Positions 7,639-16,447 of a DNA stretch of 44,909 bases are shown piece after piece; positions within the stretch are counted from its first letter, which is position 1; every line of letters starts with the position of its first letter. The notes under the pieces were generated by a model. The model did no database searches. It had not been told where the DNA came from and worked only from the letters and a program-made list of their open reading frames with translations. The stretch lies in the NCBI GenBank assembly GCA_904501985.1, contig CAJGCT010000008.1, forward strand, positions 1 to 44,909, read 5' to 3'. This DNA is from an uncultured Clostridia bacterium. Its GTDB lineage: Bacteria > Bacillota > Clostridia > Oscillospirales > CAG-272. The position numbers were made by a program, and so were the translations under genes.

Positions 7639-8157
7639 ATGTGGTATTATATAATTGTCGGTTTTATAATGATTGGCGGCATTATCCTTTCAAGGCTTAA
7701 TTCCGCTTATCATCACGAAATGCTTTTTAAGCGACATATAAACATCAAGAACAGTAAACTACAAAAGCTCTTAATTTGGCAATCCGATCCCTTTGGCGGT
7801 CATAATGATAACAAAAAAGCATATCGAGGCAAAATGACGATTCACGGAATTTGTTTCTATATCGCTTGGGCATTGGTATTCGTATTTTGCATTGGTTTCT
7901 TGATTTGGGGACCGGAAACACCGATTGAACCGTTTGAATTTGACGAAGGCTTTGTCTGCTCGACGTTAAACAAAGCTGTAGTGCTTATGTCGGAGATAAT
8001 ATTTGGCTGTTTTGCTTTTGCATTTTATTCTTTGAATATCGTGCACTGCCGTGACGTTAAATCAAACAAATTCGTAACGGTTCTTTGGTGGCTTGTCGTC
8101 ATAACAATGTGGGTACTAAGCATCGCGGCGGTTGTTGAATTGATAAAATTATTTTAG
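7639..8157 (+). CDS. Small integral membrane protein, unknown
   Basis: 172 residues beginning 5 bases after the AAA-ATPase stop. About four membrane segments are visible: residues 1-18, 74-92, 113-133 and 147-168. A short polar region (about 25-65, with QSDPFGGHNDNKKAYRG) follows the first. The ribosome site is weak, so translation may be coupled to the upstream gene. No family recognised. It opens the array of small cargo genes. Confidence 0.6.
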   Translation: MWYYIIVGFIMIGGIILSRLNSAYHHEMLFKRHINIKNSKLQKLLIWQSDPFGGHNDNKKAYRGKMTIHGICFYIAWALVFVFCIGFLIWGPETPIEPFEFDEGFVCSTLNKAVVLMSEIIFGCFAFAFYSLNIVHCRDVKSNKFVTVLWWLVVITMWVLSIAAVVELIKLF

Positions 8158-8169
8158 CGGTGATTGTAT

Positions 8170-8859
8170 ATGAGAAAATTTTGTAGCTACATAAAGAACG
8201 ATAAATATGCTATCGGTTGTACCGGGCAAACGGTATACGTTTACGATAGCGTAGGAACGGAAATTGCGAAATTCAAAGATCTACCGTATGCGTACACGTC
8301 TGCATTTTCGCTAAACGGTGATATTTTCGTCGTCAAAACAACCGAAGGCAGGCTTGCCGTATATTCTCTTGAAACCTTATCTCTAATAAAAAAGTTCCGC
8401 TATTCCAAGGTGGACGGCGCACAAGACGATGGATTTTGCTTTTCTTCTGACGGAAGGTATTTTATCAATCTTGAGCGCCAAGGTGATGACCTTCATTCTG
8501 CGGTATCCGTTTACAACACCGAGGATTTTTCAAGAGTATCGCAACTGTTGCTTGACGAAAATATGATGGTATCATATATTGAGCTTGCAGACGGTGAGTA
8601 TTACGTTTTGGGATTTATGCGAGGAATGGATCGTGTAATAACAACGGGTTTTGTAGGAAAATATGCAAGCAATCAAATTCAAAACATCTTGCCTATATCT
8701 GAACAAGAACACGATTTTTATTGCAATTACTTACGCTTGAAAATGATGGGCTTTACCGAAAAATCCTATGGAGATTATTTTTCCGTATCACTTGAAAAAT
8801 TAAGAAGTGCAAACCACTCACTTGCAAAACTGTGGAATTATTACAATAGCAAAGTCTGA
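8170..8859 (+). CDS. Beta-propeller-like (WD40-type) protein
   Basis: 229 residues from the ATG at 8170, with GGTGA about 6 bases upstream; an alternative TTG is at 8164. Repeated strand-turn units such as AIGCTGQTVYVYDSVGTEIAKF, SLNGDIFVVKTTEGRLAVYSLETL and SSDGRYFINL read as WD40/quinoprotein-type propeller blades. The chain is too short for a full seven-blade propeller. No signal peptide. The final 40 residues are helical. Function unknown; as part of the array it may be a scaffold or an immunity-type protein. Confidence 0.55.
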   Translation: MRKFCSYIKNDKYAIGCTGQTVYVYDSVGTEIAKFKDLPYAYTSAFSLNGDIFVVKTTEGRLAVYSLETLSLIKKFRYSKVDGAQDDGFCFSSDGRYFINLERQGDDLHSAVSVYNTEDFSRVSQLLLDENMMVSYIELADGEYYVLGFMRGMDRVITTGFVGKYASNQIQNILPISEQEHDFYCNYLRLKMMGFTEKSYGDYFSVSLEKLRSANHSLAKLWNYYNSKV

Positions 8860-8881
8860 TGATCACTATGGAGATGTTTAG

Positions 8882-9478
8882 ATGAGTAAAAAGATGCGCA
8901 AAAAGAAGAAAAAGAAAATAAGAACCAAACGCTCGTGGATAGTTGACATTCCAATAGGAGCTTGTCTTCTCTTTATTATTGGCGGAATTATATTATGTAC
9001 TGTTTTTGTTTTCGTTACATGGCACGAAGGTAGATTAATTGATAAAAGTGAGGCAGTATCGGTAAGTGCCACATTCGATTCATATATAATGCATCATTCT
9101 CCCAAAGGCTCGCTAAACGAAATAGAAATATGTTTCAGAGATCGTGAATCGCTTTATATGGATAGTGCGTATTTTAACGCAACTATTCAAGATTCTTTGG
9201 ATCAGCTTGACGGCGGTGAGCAACTTGATATGCTCTTACATCCTTCCTCTGAATATATTTGGGAAATTAAAACCGATAGAGATATTATACTGCTTTTTGA
9301 AGATGCTAAAGAAGGTGTGCTTGTAGAAAATCTTGGATTTAGTCTTATACTCGGTTCGTTTGGCTGTTTTTGTTCAGTAATGGGTACAACATCATTGATT
9401 TTGCAATTGGTAGAGAGAAAACGAAAAGGGTGTAATGTCAAAAAAAACAATATAACCAAGGAGGCAACACAAAAATGA
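8882..9478 (+). CDS. Two-pass membrane protein with external beta domain, unknown
   Basis: 198 residues. A Lys/Arg-rich N-terminus (about 2-17) precedes a membrane segment at about 22-46. A beta-rich domain follows (about 55-140, VSVSATFDSY...EIEICFRDRESLYM...LDMLLHPSS), then a second membrane segment (about 147-172) and a basic tail. The layout resembles DUF3592-like proteins, but I do not claim that family. The stop overlaps the next start by 4 bases (ATGA), so the two are coupled. Confidence 0.6.
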   Translation: MSKKMRKKKKKKIRTKRSWIVDIPIGACLLFIIGGIILCTVFVFVTWHEGRLIDKSEAVSVSATFDSYIMHHSPKGSLNEIEICFRDRESLYMDSAYFNATIQDSLDQLDGGEQLDMLLHPSSEYIWEIKTDRDIILLFEDAKEGVLVENLGFSLILGSFGCFCSVMGTTSLILQLVERKRKGCNVKKNNITKEATQK

Positions 9479-10002
9479 ATACATTTAATGGAATACCAAT
9501 ATCCGACTACCGAGTATTGGTGCATAGCATCATTTTTTCGATATTGTTTCTTGGATTGATGATTGCCTTCTGCTTTTGGCTTTACATATCATTGACGATG
9601 AAAAATCCCAAGGAACGACAGCGCCTACGAAAACTTAAAGAAAAAGCGCAAAATGACGAGAACGCGAAAAAACAATTAGAGAAAATTGAACGCAAAAACA
9701 AGCGGAGAAAGCAGCGCAACAAAGACAATATTATAACAGATATTGTTATTTGGAGCATTACCGTTTGCTTGGCTGTGGTGATTTTGGCTTTGGGTGTCAT
9801 TCCGGGATGGACGGATTATATCAAGAAGGACTACGTTGTTTACACCGGCGAAATCACGGTTTACAACCAAATGAAGCGTTCACGCATAGAGCTTGAGGAT
9901 GGTACTACCATTTGGGGTAGAGGTGATTTCAACGAAGAAGACACCTATGGAACGGTAGTTTACTCAAGAAGAACGAAACAATTTCTTGGAGGCGGCAATT
10001 GA
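9475..10002 (+). CDS. Membrane protein with charged coiled-coil loop, unknown
   Basis: 175 residues. Membrane segment at about 15-40, then a Lys/Glu/Arg-rich helical stretch (about 43-83), a second membrane segment (about 88-110), and a C-terminal beta domain (VVYTGEITVYNQ...IELEDGTTIWGRGDF). AAGGAGG lies 12 bases before the ATG. Domain order is similar to the preceding gene, with which it overlaps, so the two may form one membrane complex. No family recognised. Confidence 0.6.
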   Translation: MNTFNGIPISDYRVLVHSIIFSILFLGLMIAFCFWLYISLTMKNPKERQRLRKLKEKAQNDENAKKQLEKIERKNKRRKQRNKDNIITDIVIWSITVCLAVVILALGVIPGWTDYIKKDYVVYTGEITVYNQMKRSRIELEDGTTIWGRGDFNEEDTYGTVVYSRRTKQFLGGGN

Positions 10003-10026
10003 GATTTTGTCATAGGAGGAATGGGC

Positions 10027-10473
10027 GTGAAAAAAGAACGAAAAGTTACATTTAACACACACTTGATTTTCTTTTTCGTATTATTTCTTATATTCATTAG
10101 CTTGGCGATTTTCTTTCTGACGGATAGCGAAGATGCTGATATTGCTCTTTCTATTGTGGGCTTTGCTTTGGCTGCCGCACCGGTTTTCGGGATCGTCATA
10201 TCACCCGTGATATACATTTTCGAGGATGATAAATTGACCATCGTTTACTGTCTTGGTATGAAAGAGATCATTACTTGGAAAGAAATACGCTCTATCAGAA
10301 AGATGGGCGGTTGGTTCGGCGGAAAAGGCAGAGGCTTTCCCGTATATGAGGTGATATATCCAAAGCATAAGAAAGCACCGTTTTTTGTGGAAGGTTGCAT
10401 TGTCAGCAACAGAAAAACCGCTAAACTATTGAAAGCATATTACAAAAAGAACATTAAGGAATATTGGGATTAG
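10027..10473 (+). CDS. Membrane protein with PH-like C-terminal domain
   Basis: 148 residues from a GTG at 10027, chosen because AGGAGG (10014-10019) is 7 bases away; the ATG at 10021 would be too close to it. Two membrane segments at about 11-33 and 40-64, followed by strands IYIFEDDKLTIVYCLGMKEIITWKEI and a short helix. That is the pattern of bacterial PH-like membrane proteins (a membrane hairpin followed by a single PH-type fold). Function unknown. Confidence 0.6.
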   Translation: MKKERKVTFNTHLIFFFVLFLIFISLAIFFLTDSEDADIALSIVGFALAAAPVFGIVISPVIYIFEDDKLTIVYCLGMKEIITWKEIRSIRKMGGWFGGKGRGFPVYEVIYPKHKKAPFFVEGCIVSNRKTAKLLKAYYKKNIKEYWD

Positions 10474-10482
10474 AGGCTACAT

Positions 10483-10914
10483 ATGGCAAAAGGCAGAGAA
10501 TTTTATACGGAATATCCCGAAAATCCGCCCGATTGGTATTGGGAAGCAGGACTTCACGATGCGTGTATCATCGGCGCAGAAATATACGAGTTTCCGTTTG
10601 ATTATAACAAGTACACAGCTGAGAAAAACAAGTATGATCGGAACATGCTTTCCTTGAAAATTGATGCCAAAGGTGCGCTATACGATTTTCGTGTGAAAGA
10701 GATTCGATTTTTTAATTATAAAATGCTACCCGACAGCGTTGATCTTACAATTCTTGAACCTTCCGAGAAAAACAAGGTGTGGTGGCTTGCAGATCAGCTA
10801 ACCGAAAAGGGCGGCAAATACGAGCTTGATATTTTGCTTGAAATATGTGTTCCGCATCAAAAGCAGTTCCACCTCAAGCTCCGTTTTGACCGCGCGGAAG
10901 TGGATAGAAAGTAA
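10483..10914 (+). CDS. Small soluble protein of immunity-like character, unknown
   Basis: 143 residues, no signal or membrane segment; AGAGG 6 bases before the ATG. The N-terminus has NPPDWYWEAGLHDACI (about 14-29), and the rest alternates strands with charged residues. Small acidic proteins with an LHDA-type motif next to Trp are common among genes accompanying toxin-immunity arrays. This is an impression, not a family match. Confidence 0.55.
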   Translation: MAKGREFYTEYPENPPDWYWEAGLHDACIIGAEIYEFPFDYNKYTAEKNKYDRNMLSLKIDAKGALYDFRVKEIRFFNYKMLPDSVDLTILEPSEKNKVWWLADQLTEKGGKYELDILLEICVPHQKQFHLKLRFDRAEVDRK

Positions 10915-10927
10915 ACGGTGTAAGAAT

Positions 10928-11203
10928 ATGGAATTGTTATTTGAAATATTCTTTGAAGTATACATAGAGCTTATGATGTATATCGTTCCAGAAGAAAAGG
11001 CAAGCTCAAAAAAATACAGAGCATTGGCAATTATTATTGCAACGATTTCTATGCTTGGAAACTTGGCTTTATTTATATGGGGCGGTATATTGCTCTTTGA
11101 ACGGCATAACTTTTGGGGGCTTGCGCCGATCGCCATAGCACTTATATGGTCGCTTGCACAAATATTCCTTGGATTTATATTAGATCAAAAGAAAAACAAG
11201 TGA
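10928..11203 (+). CDS. Small two-pass membrane protein
   Basis: 91 residues from the ATG at 10928; the frame continues open upstream into the previous gene, but that part has no start signal. Two hydrophobic helices at about 31-53 and 58-84, with a short amphipathic N-terminus (MELLFEIFFEVYIELM). No clear ribosome site. Unknown; could be an immunity-type or holin-like small protein. Confidence 0.5.
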   Translation: MELLFEIFFEVYIELMMYIVPEEKASSKKYRALAIIIATISMLGNLALFIWGGILLFERHNFWGLAPIAIALIWSLAQIFLGFILDQKKNK

Positions 11204-11233
11204 TTCAAGTTTATATGAAAAGATGGTATGTTT

Positions 11234-11905
11234 ATGAAAATCAAAGACAGTATTGCAGAAAAGTTACTCGTTGTGTTTTGCATCGTTGCGTTTATTATAT
11301 TTTTGCCGTTCTTTCTGCTGTATTTGTTGTTCAAATTGCTTTCAACGCCGTTTGATTACATAAAATACAAGAAATCACGTTATCAAAAGGACTTTCCACA
11401 TAAGTACACGTGGCTCAGAGAACCGCATATAGATAACGCTCCGTACACCGCGATAAAGGAAAATGAGCTTCCCGTGGAGTATATAAAATGGAGTGAGGAT
11501 TACGATATAGGCGGATATTTCGTATACAAGGACATATTACTTGATTTCACCGAGCCATTTTTCTTTGATGAGGAGAAAAAGTTGTTTCTTTGTCTGCCTG
11601 ACTCCAAGGATGCGGAGGAGGTATCTTATGACGAAAGCGATGATTCGCAAGATACCGAACTCAAAGAAACTAATGCCGATGAATGCTTAACGGTTGACGG
11701 AATGAAAGAGCTTATTCTCGGTCTTTTTCGTGATAACGCGCCGAATAGAGAATGTAATCGCATTGTCTTTTTCTGCTCTCGTAGAAATGCTGAGCGCGAT
11801 TACAAGGAAGAAGGACTTAACGTAATGCGCGAGCTTGACGATTTTATTATTTACGAAAAAGGCGAGTTGGCAAAGGTAATCAAGGATTTTATAGAGAATA
11901 ATTGA
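11234..11905 (+). CDS. Single-pass membrane-anchored protein, unknown
   Basis: 223 residues from the second ATG (11234); the first, at 11228, is also possible. One hydrophobic segment (about 11-36) is followed by a cytoplasmic-type acidic domain with a Glu/Asp-rich linker (about 125-150). A final alpha/beta segment (about 155-220) contains IVFFCSRRNAERDYKEEGLNV. No family recognised. Confidence 0.55.
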   Translation: MKIKDSIAEKLLVVFCIVAFIIFLPFFLLYLLFKLLSTPFDYIKYKKSRYQKDFPHKYTWLREPHIDNAPYTAIKENELPVEYIKWSEDYDIGGYFVYKDILLDFTEPFFFDEEKKLFLCLPDSKDAEEVSYDESDDSQDTELKETNADECLTVDGMKELILGLFRDNAPNRECNRIVFFCSRRNAERDYKEEGLNVMRELDDFIIYEKGELAKVIKDFIENN

Positions 11906-11920
11906 CAATAGGGATTTCAG

Positions 11921-12520
11921 ATGAAGGAATTAAAAGAAAAGGCACAAGCCTTAATTGATAAATATACTCCTGAACTTTCAAATAAAGGATTGAAATTATT
12001 GCTATCCAAGCGATATTTTGAGTCGAAAGTTGGCGAACGTTTGGGGGCTACGGGAACCGGTGCTATATTCAATTCCATAGAAAAAGCACACGATCGCAAA
12101 AAGGAAAATCAAAAATACAAATACGAAAGGAACAAATATCATGCGCTTGTCATTACAGTAACGCCCGATGAAAAATCGGGGTTGCCTCGGGAGTGTTGCC
12201 GTGATTATGCCTTTGTTCTTAAAAAGGTCGAGAGGGCGCATATAGGCGAAGAACCTCGACGAATTGCTTATGCGGAAGAAAAAATACTGTCAAAAATAGA
12301 AAGTCACATATTGAAAATCTTAAAAAAGGCAGAGCGAGCATCGACACAAAAGATTTGCAAAGACACTTTTGGGGATGTAATCCGATATACTATGAAAGCA
12401 AAATATGGATACAAAAAGCATTTTTTAGGTAAAGATCGCTTTACTTGGGATTTGTTATTAGGCATTGGCGCAGCCATTCTTTCGTTAGCTGTTATTTTGC
12501 TTTGTTGGATTTTTAACTAA
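11921..12520 (+). CDS. Tail-anchored membrane protein, unknown
   Basis: 199 residues: a soluble helical and charged part (1-170) and a single C-terminal membrane helix (about 175-197, LLLGIGAAILSLAVILLCWIF) with almost nothing after it. The soluble part has no catalytic motif I recognise; RTKYxxK-type basic runs (about 55-75) are prominent. Fifteen bases after the previous stop, same direction. Confidence 0.55.
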   Translation: MKELKEKAQALIDKYTPELSNKGLKLLLSKRYFESKVGERLGATGTGAIFNSIEKAHDRKKENQKYKYERNKYHALVITVTPDEKSGLPRECCRDYAFVLKKVERAHIGEEPRRIAYAEEKILSKIESHILKILKKAERASTQKICKDTFGDVIRYTMKAKYGYKKHFLGKDRFTWDLLLGIGAAILSLAVILLCWIFN

Positions 12521-12531
12521 TTGGAGGAAAA

Positions 12532-13077
12532 ATGAAAAAGACGATTTCAATGATAGTAACATTTTTGTTAATGCTACTTACGTTATCATCCTGCTATATC
12601 GGCGACGGTTGGCAAGACACCCCTGAAAAAGCTTTGAAAATAGCGGCAGATGCAACATTAGATGATCAACGACGACTAACATCCAAAAATGTGATAGACA
12701 AGTTTAACATAGACGATGAGGTATACATGCTTTTCGTTTCAGAGGAAGACACGCTTGTTCAGGCGCATTTTGTAACCAACGAAAAAGGATTCTATCATTA
12801 TTCGGGAGATACAGAAGAGGTAAGTCTTGTTGCGCCGGATACAATGATCTTGAATGGCGATAGCGAGCAGTTTATACTATTTAACTATTTTAGTGATGAA
12901 ACTTATGTGTGGGGATATAAATATTCCAATGTGGAAATAGTGGTTAATGGCGCAATACCTCAAAGTAAAACCTACACCTTTGCCTGCGATGGAAAGGAAT
13001 GGTCAATTGACAGATGGTGGATTGAGATTGCTGATGCTAATACGGAAATAAACATAGAATATCCGGGGGATAATTAA
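12532..13077 (+). CDS. Lipoprotein, unknown
   Basis: 181 residues with a lipoprotein signal peptide: basic MKK, hydrophobic core and lipobox LSSC (Cys21). The mature part is acidic and beta-rich, with no family I recognise. GGAGG lies 6 bases before the ATG. It is the only clearly exported protein in the array, and could protect the cell surface against an incoming toxin or phage. That role is inferred from context only. Confidence 0.65.
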   Translation: MKKTISMIVTFLLMLLTLSSCYIGDGWQDTPEKALKIAADATLDDQRRLTSKNVIDKFNIDDEVYMLFVSEEDTLVQAHFVTNEKGFYHYSGDTEEVSLVAPDTMILNGDSEQFILFNYFSDETYVWGYKYSNVEIVVNGAIPQSKTYTFACDGKEWSIDRWWIEIADANTEINIEYPGDN

Positions 13078-13079
13078 GA

Positions 13080-13943
13080 ATGATTGTTGAAAAGCAAGAT
13101 TGCAAAATGGATGTTGACGTAGATAAAACAATTGAATATTATCGTGAACACTCCCTTTGCGATTGCCCCGCTTGCCGTAATTTTTATGCGCAAGCTGAAA
13201 CGGCGTTGCCTAAGCTCAAGGCTTTCTTTTCTGAACTTGGCGTAGATATTTCACGCCCCGATGAATCCGCATCGGATGCATCTGATTATACGGTTGACTA
13301 TTATTTTGTCGCTTATACTGTTAGCGGTAAGGTGTTGGAATATGATAAATACGAAATTGATTTGCAAGACGGCGAGCTGTTTTTGAACATCGTAATAGAT
13401 GACAACTATATTCCCAACGAGCAAAAGGACGAATACTTTGTTATCTCGGTTTACGGAATTAAGCTGCCGTGGGTATTGGACGAGCCGCTTCCCGATGCAA
13501 AACCGTTTATAAAAACTGTTACAAAAGTAAAAAACAGTTTTTGGAGCAAACTCAAAAAAATCATTTCAAAGAAATCCCCAAAAGCCAATGATATTCCTTC
13601 GTCTATGCCTGCTTGGGAAAATATTGTTGAATCGCTATATGATAAGGATTTAGATGCTTTTAGTGATGAGGTAATACGAGTAATATATTCAAAAGACAAA
13701 TCTATGCGGTATGTAATTTTGAAGAATCCAAAGGGATACTTAACATATCAGCTTGAAGCAATCTATCAGTATGATGAAGAAGAATGGCAGTACATTCGTA
13801 GCAACAACAATGCTTTACCCGCTATGTGGGAGCCTTTTAGGGGCGATTTGGGTAAATCCATTTTTGATACAGAAAAAGATTTAATGCAAAATCTAAAATC
13901 CGAGCCGGAATATAAACAATATTTTTCGGATGACGTAATGTAG
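13080..13943 (+). CDS. Two-domain immunity-like protein with Cys cluster
   Basis: 287 residues, starting 2 bases after the lipoprotein stop. The N-terminal domain (1-140) has a CDCPAC cluster (about 28-33) followed by RNFYAQ and LGVDISRPDES, a pattern I associate with small uncharacterised Firmicute proteins in immunity-type loci. A basic linker (about 145-172, Lys/Ser-rich) joins a C-terminal domain (about 178-287, VIRVIYSKDKSMRYVIL, LEAIYQYDEEEW, LPAMWEP, EPEYKQYF). This reads as a fusion of two separately occurring domains. Functions are not known. Confidence 0.6.
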   Translation: MIVEKQDCKMDVDVDKTIEYYREHSLCDCPACRNFYAQAETALPKLKAFFSELGVDISRPDESASDASDYTVDYYFVAYTVSGKVLEYDKYEIDLQDGELFLNIVIDDNYIPNEQKDEYFVISVYGIKLPWVLDEPLPDAKPFIKTVTKVKNSFWSKLKKIISKKSPKANDIPSSMPAWENIVESLYDKDLDAFSDEVIRVIYSKDKSMRYVILKNPKGYLTYQLEAIYQYDEEEWQYIRSNNNALPAMWEPFRGDLGKSIFDTEKDLMQNLKSEPEYKQYFSDDVM

Positions 13944-14003
13944 GATGCAATCTCGTTTTGAACGAAGCAAACTATAATAAAAACACAGTTTTGAGGTGAG
14001 AGA

Positions 14004-15194
14004 ATGGGATCTTGGGGTACAGCACTATATTCTAACGATACATCAAGTGACGTGCGCGATATGTGTAATGAAATATATCCGTTCGTAAGTGTTGAAGAAG
14101 GCACAAGACTGATTTTGAAGGAATATGCCGATATTGTGAATAGCGATGCCTTGGATAATGATTGTGCTGATTTTTGGTTCGCGCTTGCCGATTGGCAATG
14201 GAAACACGGAATTTTATCCGATGAAATCAGAGACAAAGCCATTTCTTTACTTGAAGCGCATACGGGTATTGAGGAATGGGAAGAATCGGGATCTTCTTCT
14301 GACGTTAAGAAACGTTTAGAGGTTATGGACAGATTACTTTGCCAATTAAAGCTTCCGCAACCACCCATAAAGATTCCTAAATCTAAAGCCGCAAAAGCGA
14401 AGCATAAGCCGGGTGATATTATTGTTTTTCAAACTTGTTCAAAAAATTATGAGTATGCTGAAACGGTTTGGAATATAGAGGAGTGCGGATTTACAGATCA
14501 TTATACCGATGAAGTGGCAAGGAAGCTTTCAAAAAAGCTGTCGCCACCTTATGAAGCATATGAAAAATATATGGCGATCTTGTGTGTAGGTACTATTCAA
14601 GAACCTTATTCACAATATCTGCCCGATATTATGGAAACGCGAAGCCTCTATGCTTACTATGATTACATTAACGGCAAAGAGCCAACATTGGATGATTTGA
14701 AGCAATGCGGATTTTTGCCATTGAACATACGATATGGCACTGATGGCGACTCATTAGGCAAAAACGCTTGGACATATACATTTGCGTTGTTTGCACAAGG
14801 CTTTACGAAAAAAGATGGCGGTTCGGAGCAGATTATTAGTAAGATTTGCTGTCTTGATGAAAACGAACGCTTTCATACGCTGATTTCTCAAAAGTACTAT
14901 GATAAGGAATATATACTTTTGCCTGAGCTTTTTAATGCGTTTAGCGACATATATGATGAAAAGGTACGCCTTGAATTGATTGGGGTGGAGCTTGATAATT
15001 TATTGAATACTGATAAAAGTAATCCTGCTCTACGGACACCAAAAGAAATAGAAAAAATTGTCGCTAATGAACGGTTAGAGTGGCAAAGGAAGGTCGATGC
15101 TCTTGAAACATCCGAAGCATATCAAAATGCCGATTATGCAGAAAGAATAATTATGATGAGGGCTCTTATCAAGGAAGATATGGAGTCGGAATGA
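14004..15194 (+). CDS. DUF4259-type N-terminal domain protein
   Basis: 396 residues. The N-terminus MGSWGTALYSNDTSSDVRD is the recognisable start of DUF4259-type proteins, which usually run about 130 residues. Here a longer C-terminal part follows: a Lys/Ala linker near 125-135, then a PGDIIVFQTCSKNYEYAE segment, then an alpha/beta region. GAGGTGAGAG is a strong ribosome site just upstream. The DUF4259 family is of unknown function and often sits near toxin-immunity clusters, so an immunity or defence role is a reasonable guess only. Confidence 0.6.
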   Translation: MGSWGTALYSNDTSSDVRDMCNEIYPFVSVEEGTRLILKEYADIVNSDALDNDCADFWFALADWQWKHGILSDEIRDKAISLLEAHTGIEEWEESGSSSDVKKRLEVMDRLLCQLKLPQPPIKIPKSKAAKAKHKPGDIIVFQTCSKNYEYAETVWNIEECGFTDHYTDEVARKLSKKLSPPYEAYEKYMAILCVGTIQEPYSQYLPDIMETRSLYAYYDYINGKEPTLDDLKQCGFLPLNIRYGTDGDSLGKNAWTYTFALFAQGFTKKDGGSEQIISKICCLDENERFHTLISQKYYDKEYILLPELFNAFSDIYDEKVRLELIGVELDNLLNTDKSNPALRTPKEIEKIVANERLEWQRKVDALETSEAYQNADYAERIIMMRALIKEDMESE

Positions 15195-15222
15195 TATATC
15201 GATGAACGGAGGTGAATCGTTG

Positions 15223-15855
15223 ATGAGTAAAACTGTAATAAATACCTATCGTATTGACAAGGCAATTACTCCCAACGAGGTTTTATGTACTATCGAAGAA
15301 TTGATTGAAAAGCACAAAATCTCGTATCAAAAATGCCTTTGGAATATTTCTTGTACTATCATAGAATATGAGTTTGAAGGAAAAATACATTCCAATAGAA
15401 ATAAGAACGCAATATTGAGCGTTTGCAAAAAATATCCTATTTTCGATAATTACAGAGAGGATGTAAAATCTGACGATGGAGAAGGTAATATATTAGAAGC
15501 TGTTTGTCTACGCAATTATAGTGAAAATACATTCGATATAAGAGGAACGGTAGAATATCCTCTTATAAGCGGTATTATGAAAAAGGTACCTCGTCCATAC
15601 GCTGTCAACGACCTTGAACTAATTTTCTCCGACATTGCTTGGTCTAAAGATACGTCTTTGACGAAATTGGAAGCCGTAGGTTTCGGTTGTCCACGAGGTA
15701 ACTATATTTACTACACGAGAGAAAAACACGGTGATGAGAAGCACTCATATATTCATTTTGCTGCGGACGAGAGGGATACTGAAATTATAAAAGCATTCGC
15801 ATTTGATTTCGTCAATTCTGTAAAATGCAAATACATCGGAACAGAGGTTAAGTAA
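15223..15855 (+). CDS. Unknown soluble protein at end of array
   Basis: 210 residues from the ATG at 15223, placed there by GGAGGTGA (15208-15215); the ATG at 15202 would lie upstream of that site. No membrane segment or known motif. The composition is mixed alpha/beta with Lys and Tyr. It is the last gene of the plus-strand array, facing tnpV across a shared hairpin. Function unknown. Confidence 0.55.
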   Translation: MSKTVINTYRIDKAITPNEVLCTIEELIEKHKISYQKCLWNISCTIIEYEFEGKIHSNRNKNAILSVCKKYPIFDNYREDVKSDDGEGNILEAVCLRNYSENTFDIRGTVEYPLISGIMKKVPRPYAVNDLELIFSDIAWSKDTSLTKLEAVGFGCPRGNYIYYTREKHGDEKHSYIHFAADERDTEIIKAFAFDFVNSVKCKYIGTEVK

Positions 15856-15874
15856 GTTGTTCTATATCGAAAAC

Positions 15875-15900
15875 GGGCACACCCACTATTGGATGTGCCT
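15875..15900. terminator. Hairpin between convergent genes
   Basis: GGGCACACCC and GGATGTGCCT form a roughly 9-bp stem (one mismatch, one G-T pair) between the array and tnpV. The plus-strand tail TTGTTTTGTT is U-rich. It is a plausible bidirectional terminator. Confidence 0.55.
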
Positions 15901-15912
15901 GCGGTTGTTTTG

Positions 15913-16410
15913 TTACTTGCTTTTTGTTAATTCTGTTTCAACGTCTGAAAACTCAATGTAACCTTTGTTTGTGACGCTATCCTCGCCTTTTTGAAGCTCG
16001 AACAGTAATTCGTCGATTGCTTTTTCTTCCGCTTGACAAGGGAACACTATCTCTTTCAGTACGATTTCTTCTGCCTGTGAATTGACATTGTTCATCATCT
16101 GCACCCACCGCATTTGGTCGGTCACCTTGAGGTGTTCATCGATGCCTTGGTTCTTGGCAAGCTCTACCGTCAGAGAGGTCAGCATTTCGTGTGCCTGTTC
16201 GTCCACATCGGCAAGGTAGGCATTGAGCCGTCCTTCACCGAGCAGGGCGGAGTACCTTCCGCGACGATGTTGCTTGAGGTAGTCGAGGTGCATCCGTCCG
16301 TATTTGCCGATTGGCTTCTGTTCGGGAAGCTCCACATCGGGAACGAGGCTGCCGTTTTCCTCGCGGTATGTACCTCCGAGCTGTTCGTAAATAGTTTTGT
16401 TGTCCTTCAT
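15913..16410 (-). CDS. tnpV: Transposon-encoded protein TnpV
   Basis: 165 residues. The N-terminus KTIYEQLGGTY...PDVELPEQKPIGKYGRMHLDYLK matches the TnpV family of clostridial transposons such as Tn4451. So does the central segment GRLNAYLADVDEQAHEM followed by MRWVQMMNN. TnpV is carried by conjugative or mobilisable transposons; its exact role is not well defined. GGAGGAAC is 8 bases upstream. It lies at the probable right edge of the element, next to a spore-protein gene with a foreign end. Confidence 0.85.
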   Translation of the reverse strand: MKDNKTIYEQLGGTYREENGSLVPDVELPEQKPIGKYGRMHLDYLKQHRRGRYSALLGEGRLNAYLADVDEQAHEMLTSLTVELAKNQGIDEHLKVTDQMRWVQMMNNVNSQAEEIVLKEIVFPCQAEEKAIDELLFELQKGEDSVTNKGYIEFSDVETELTKSK

Positions 16411-16447
16411 TTTTTTGTTCCTCCGTACGTTTTATTTCATCAAAGCC

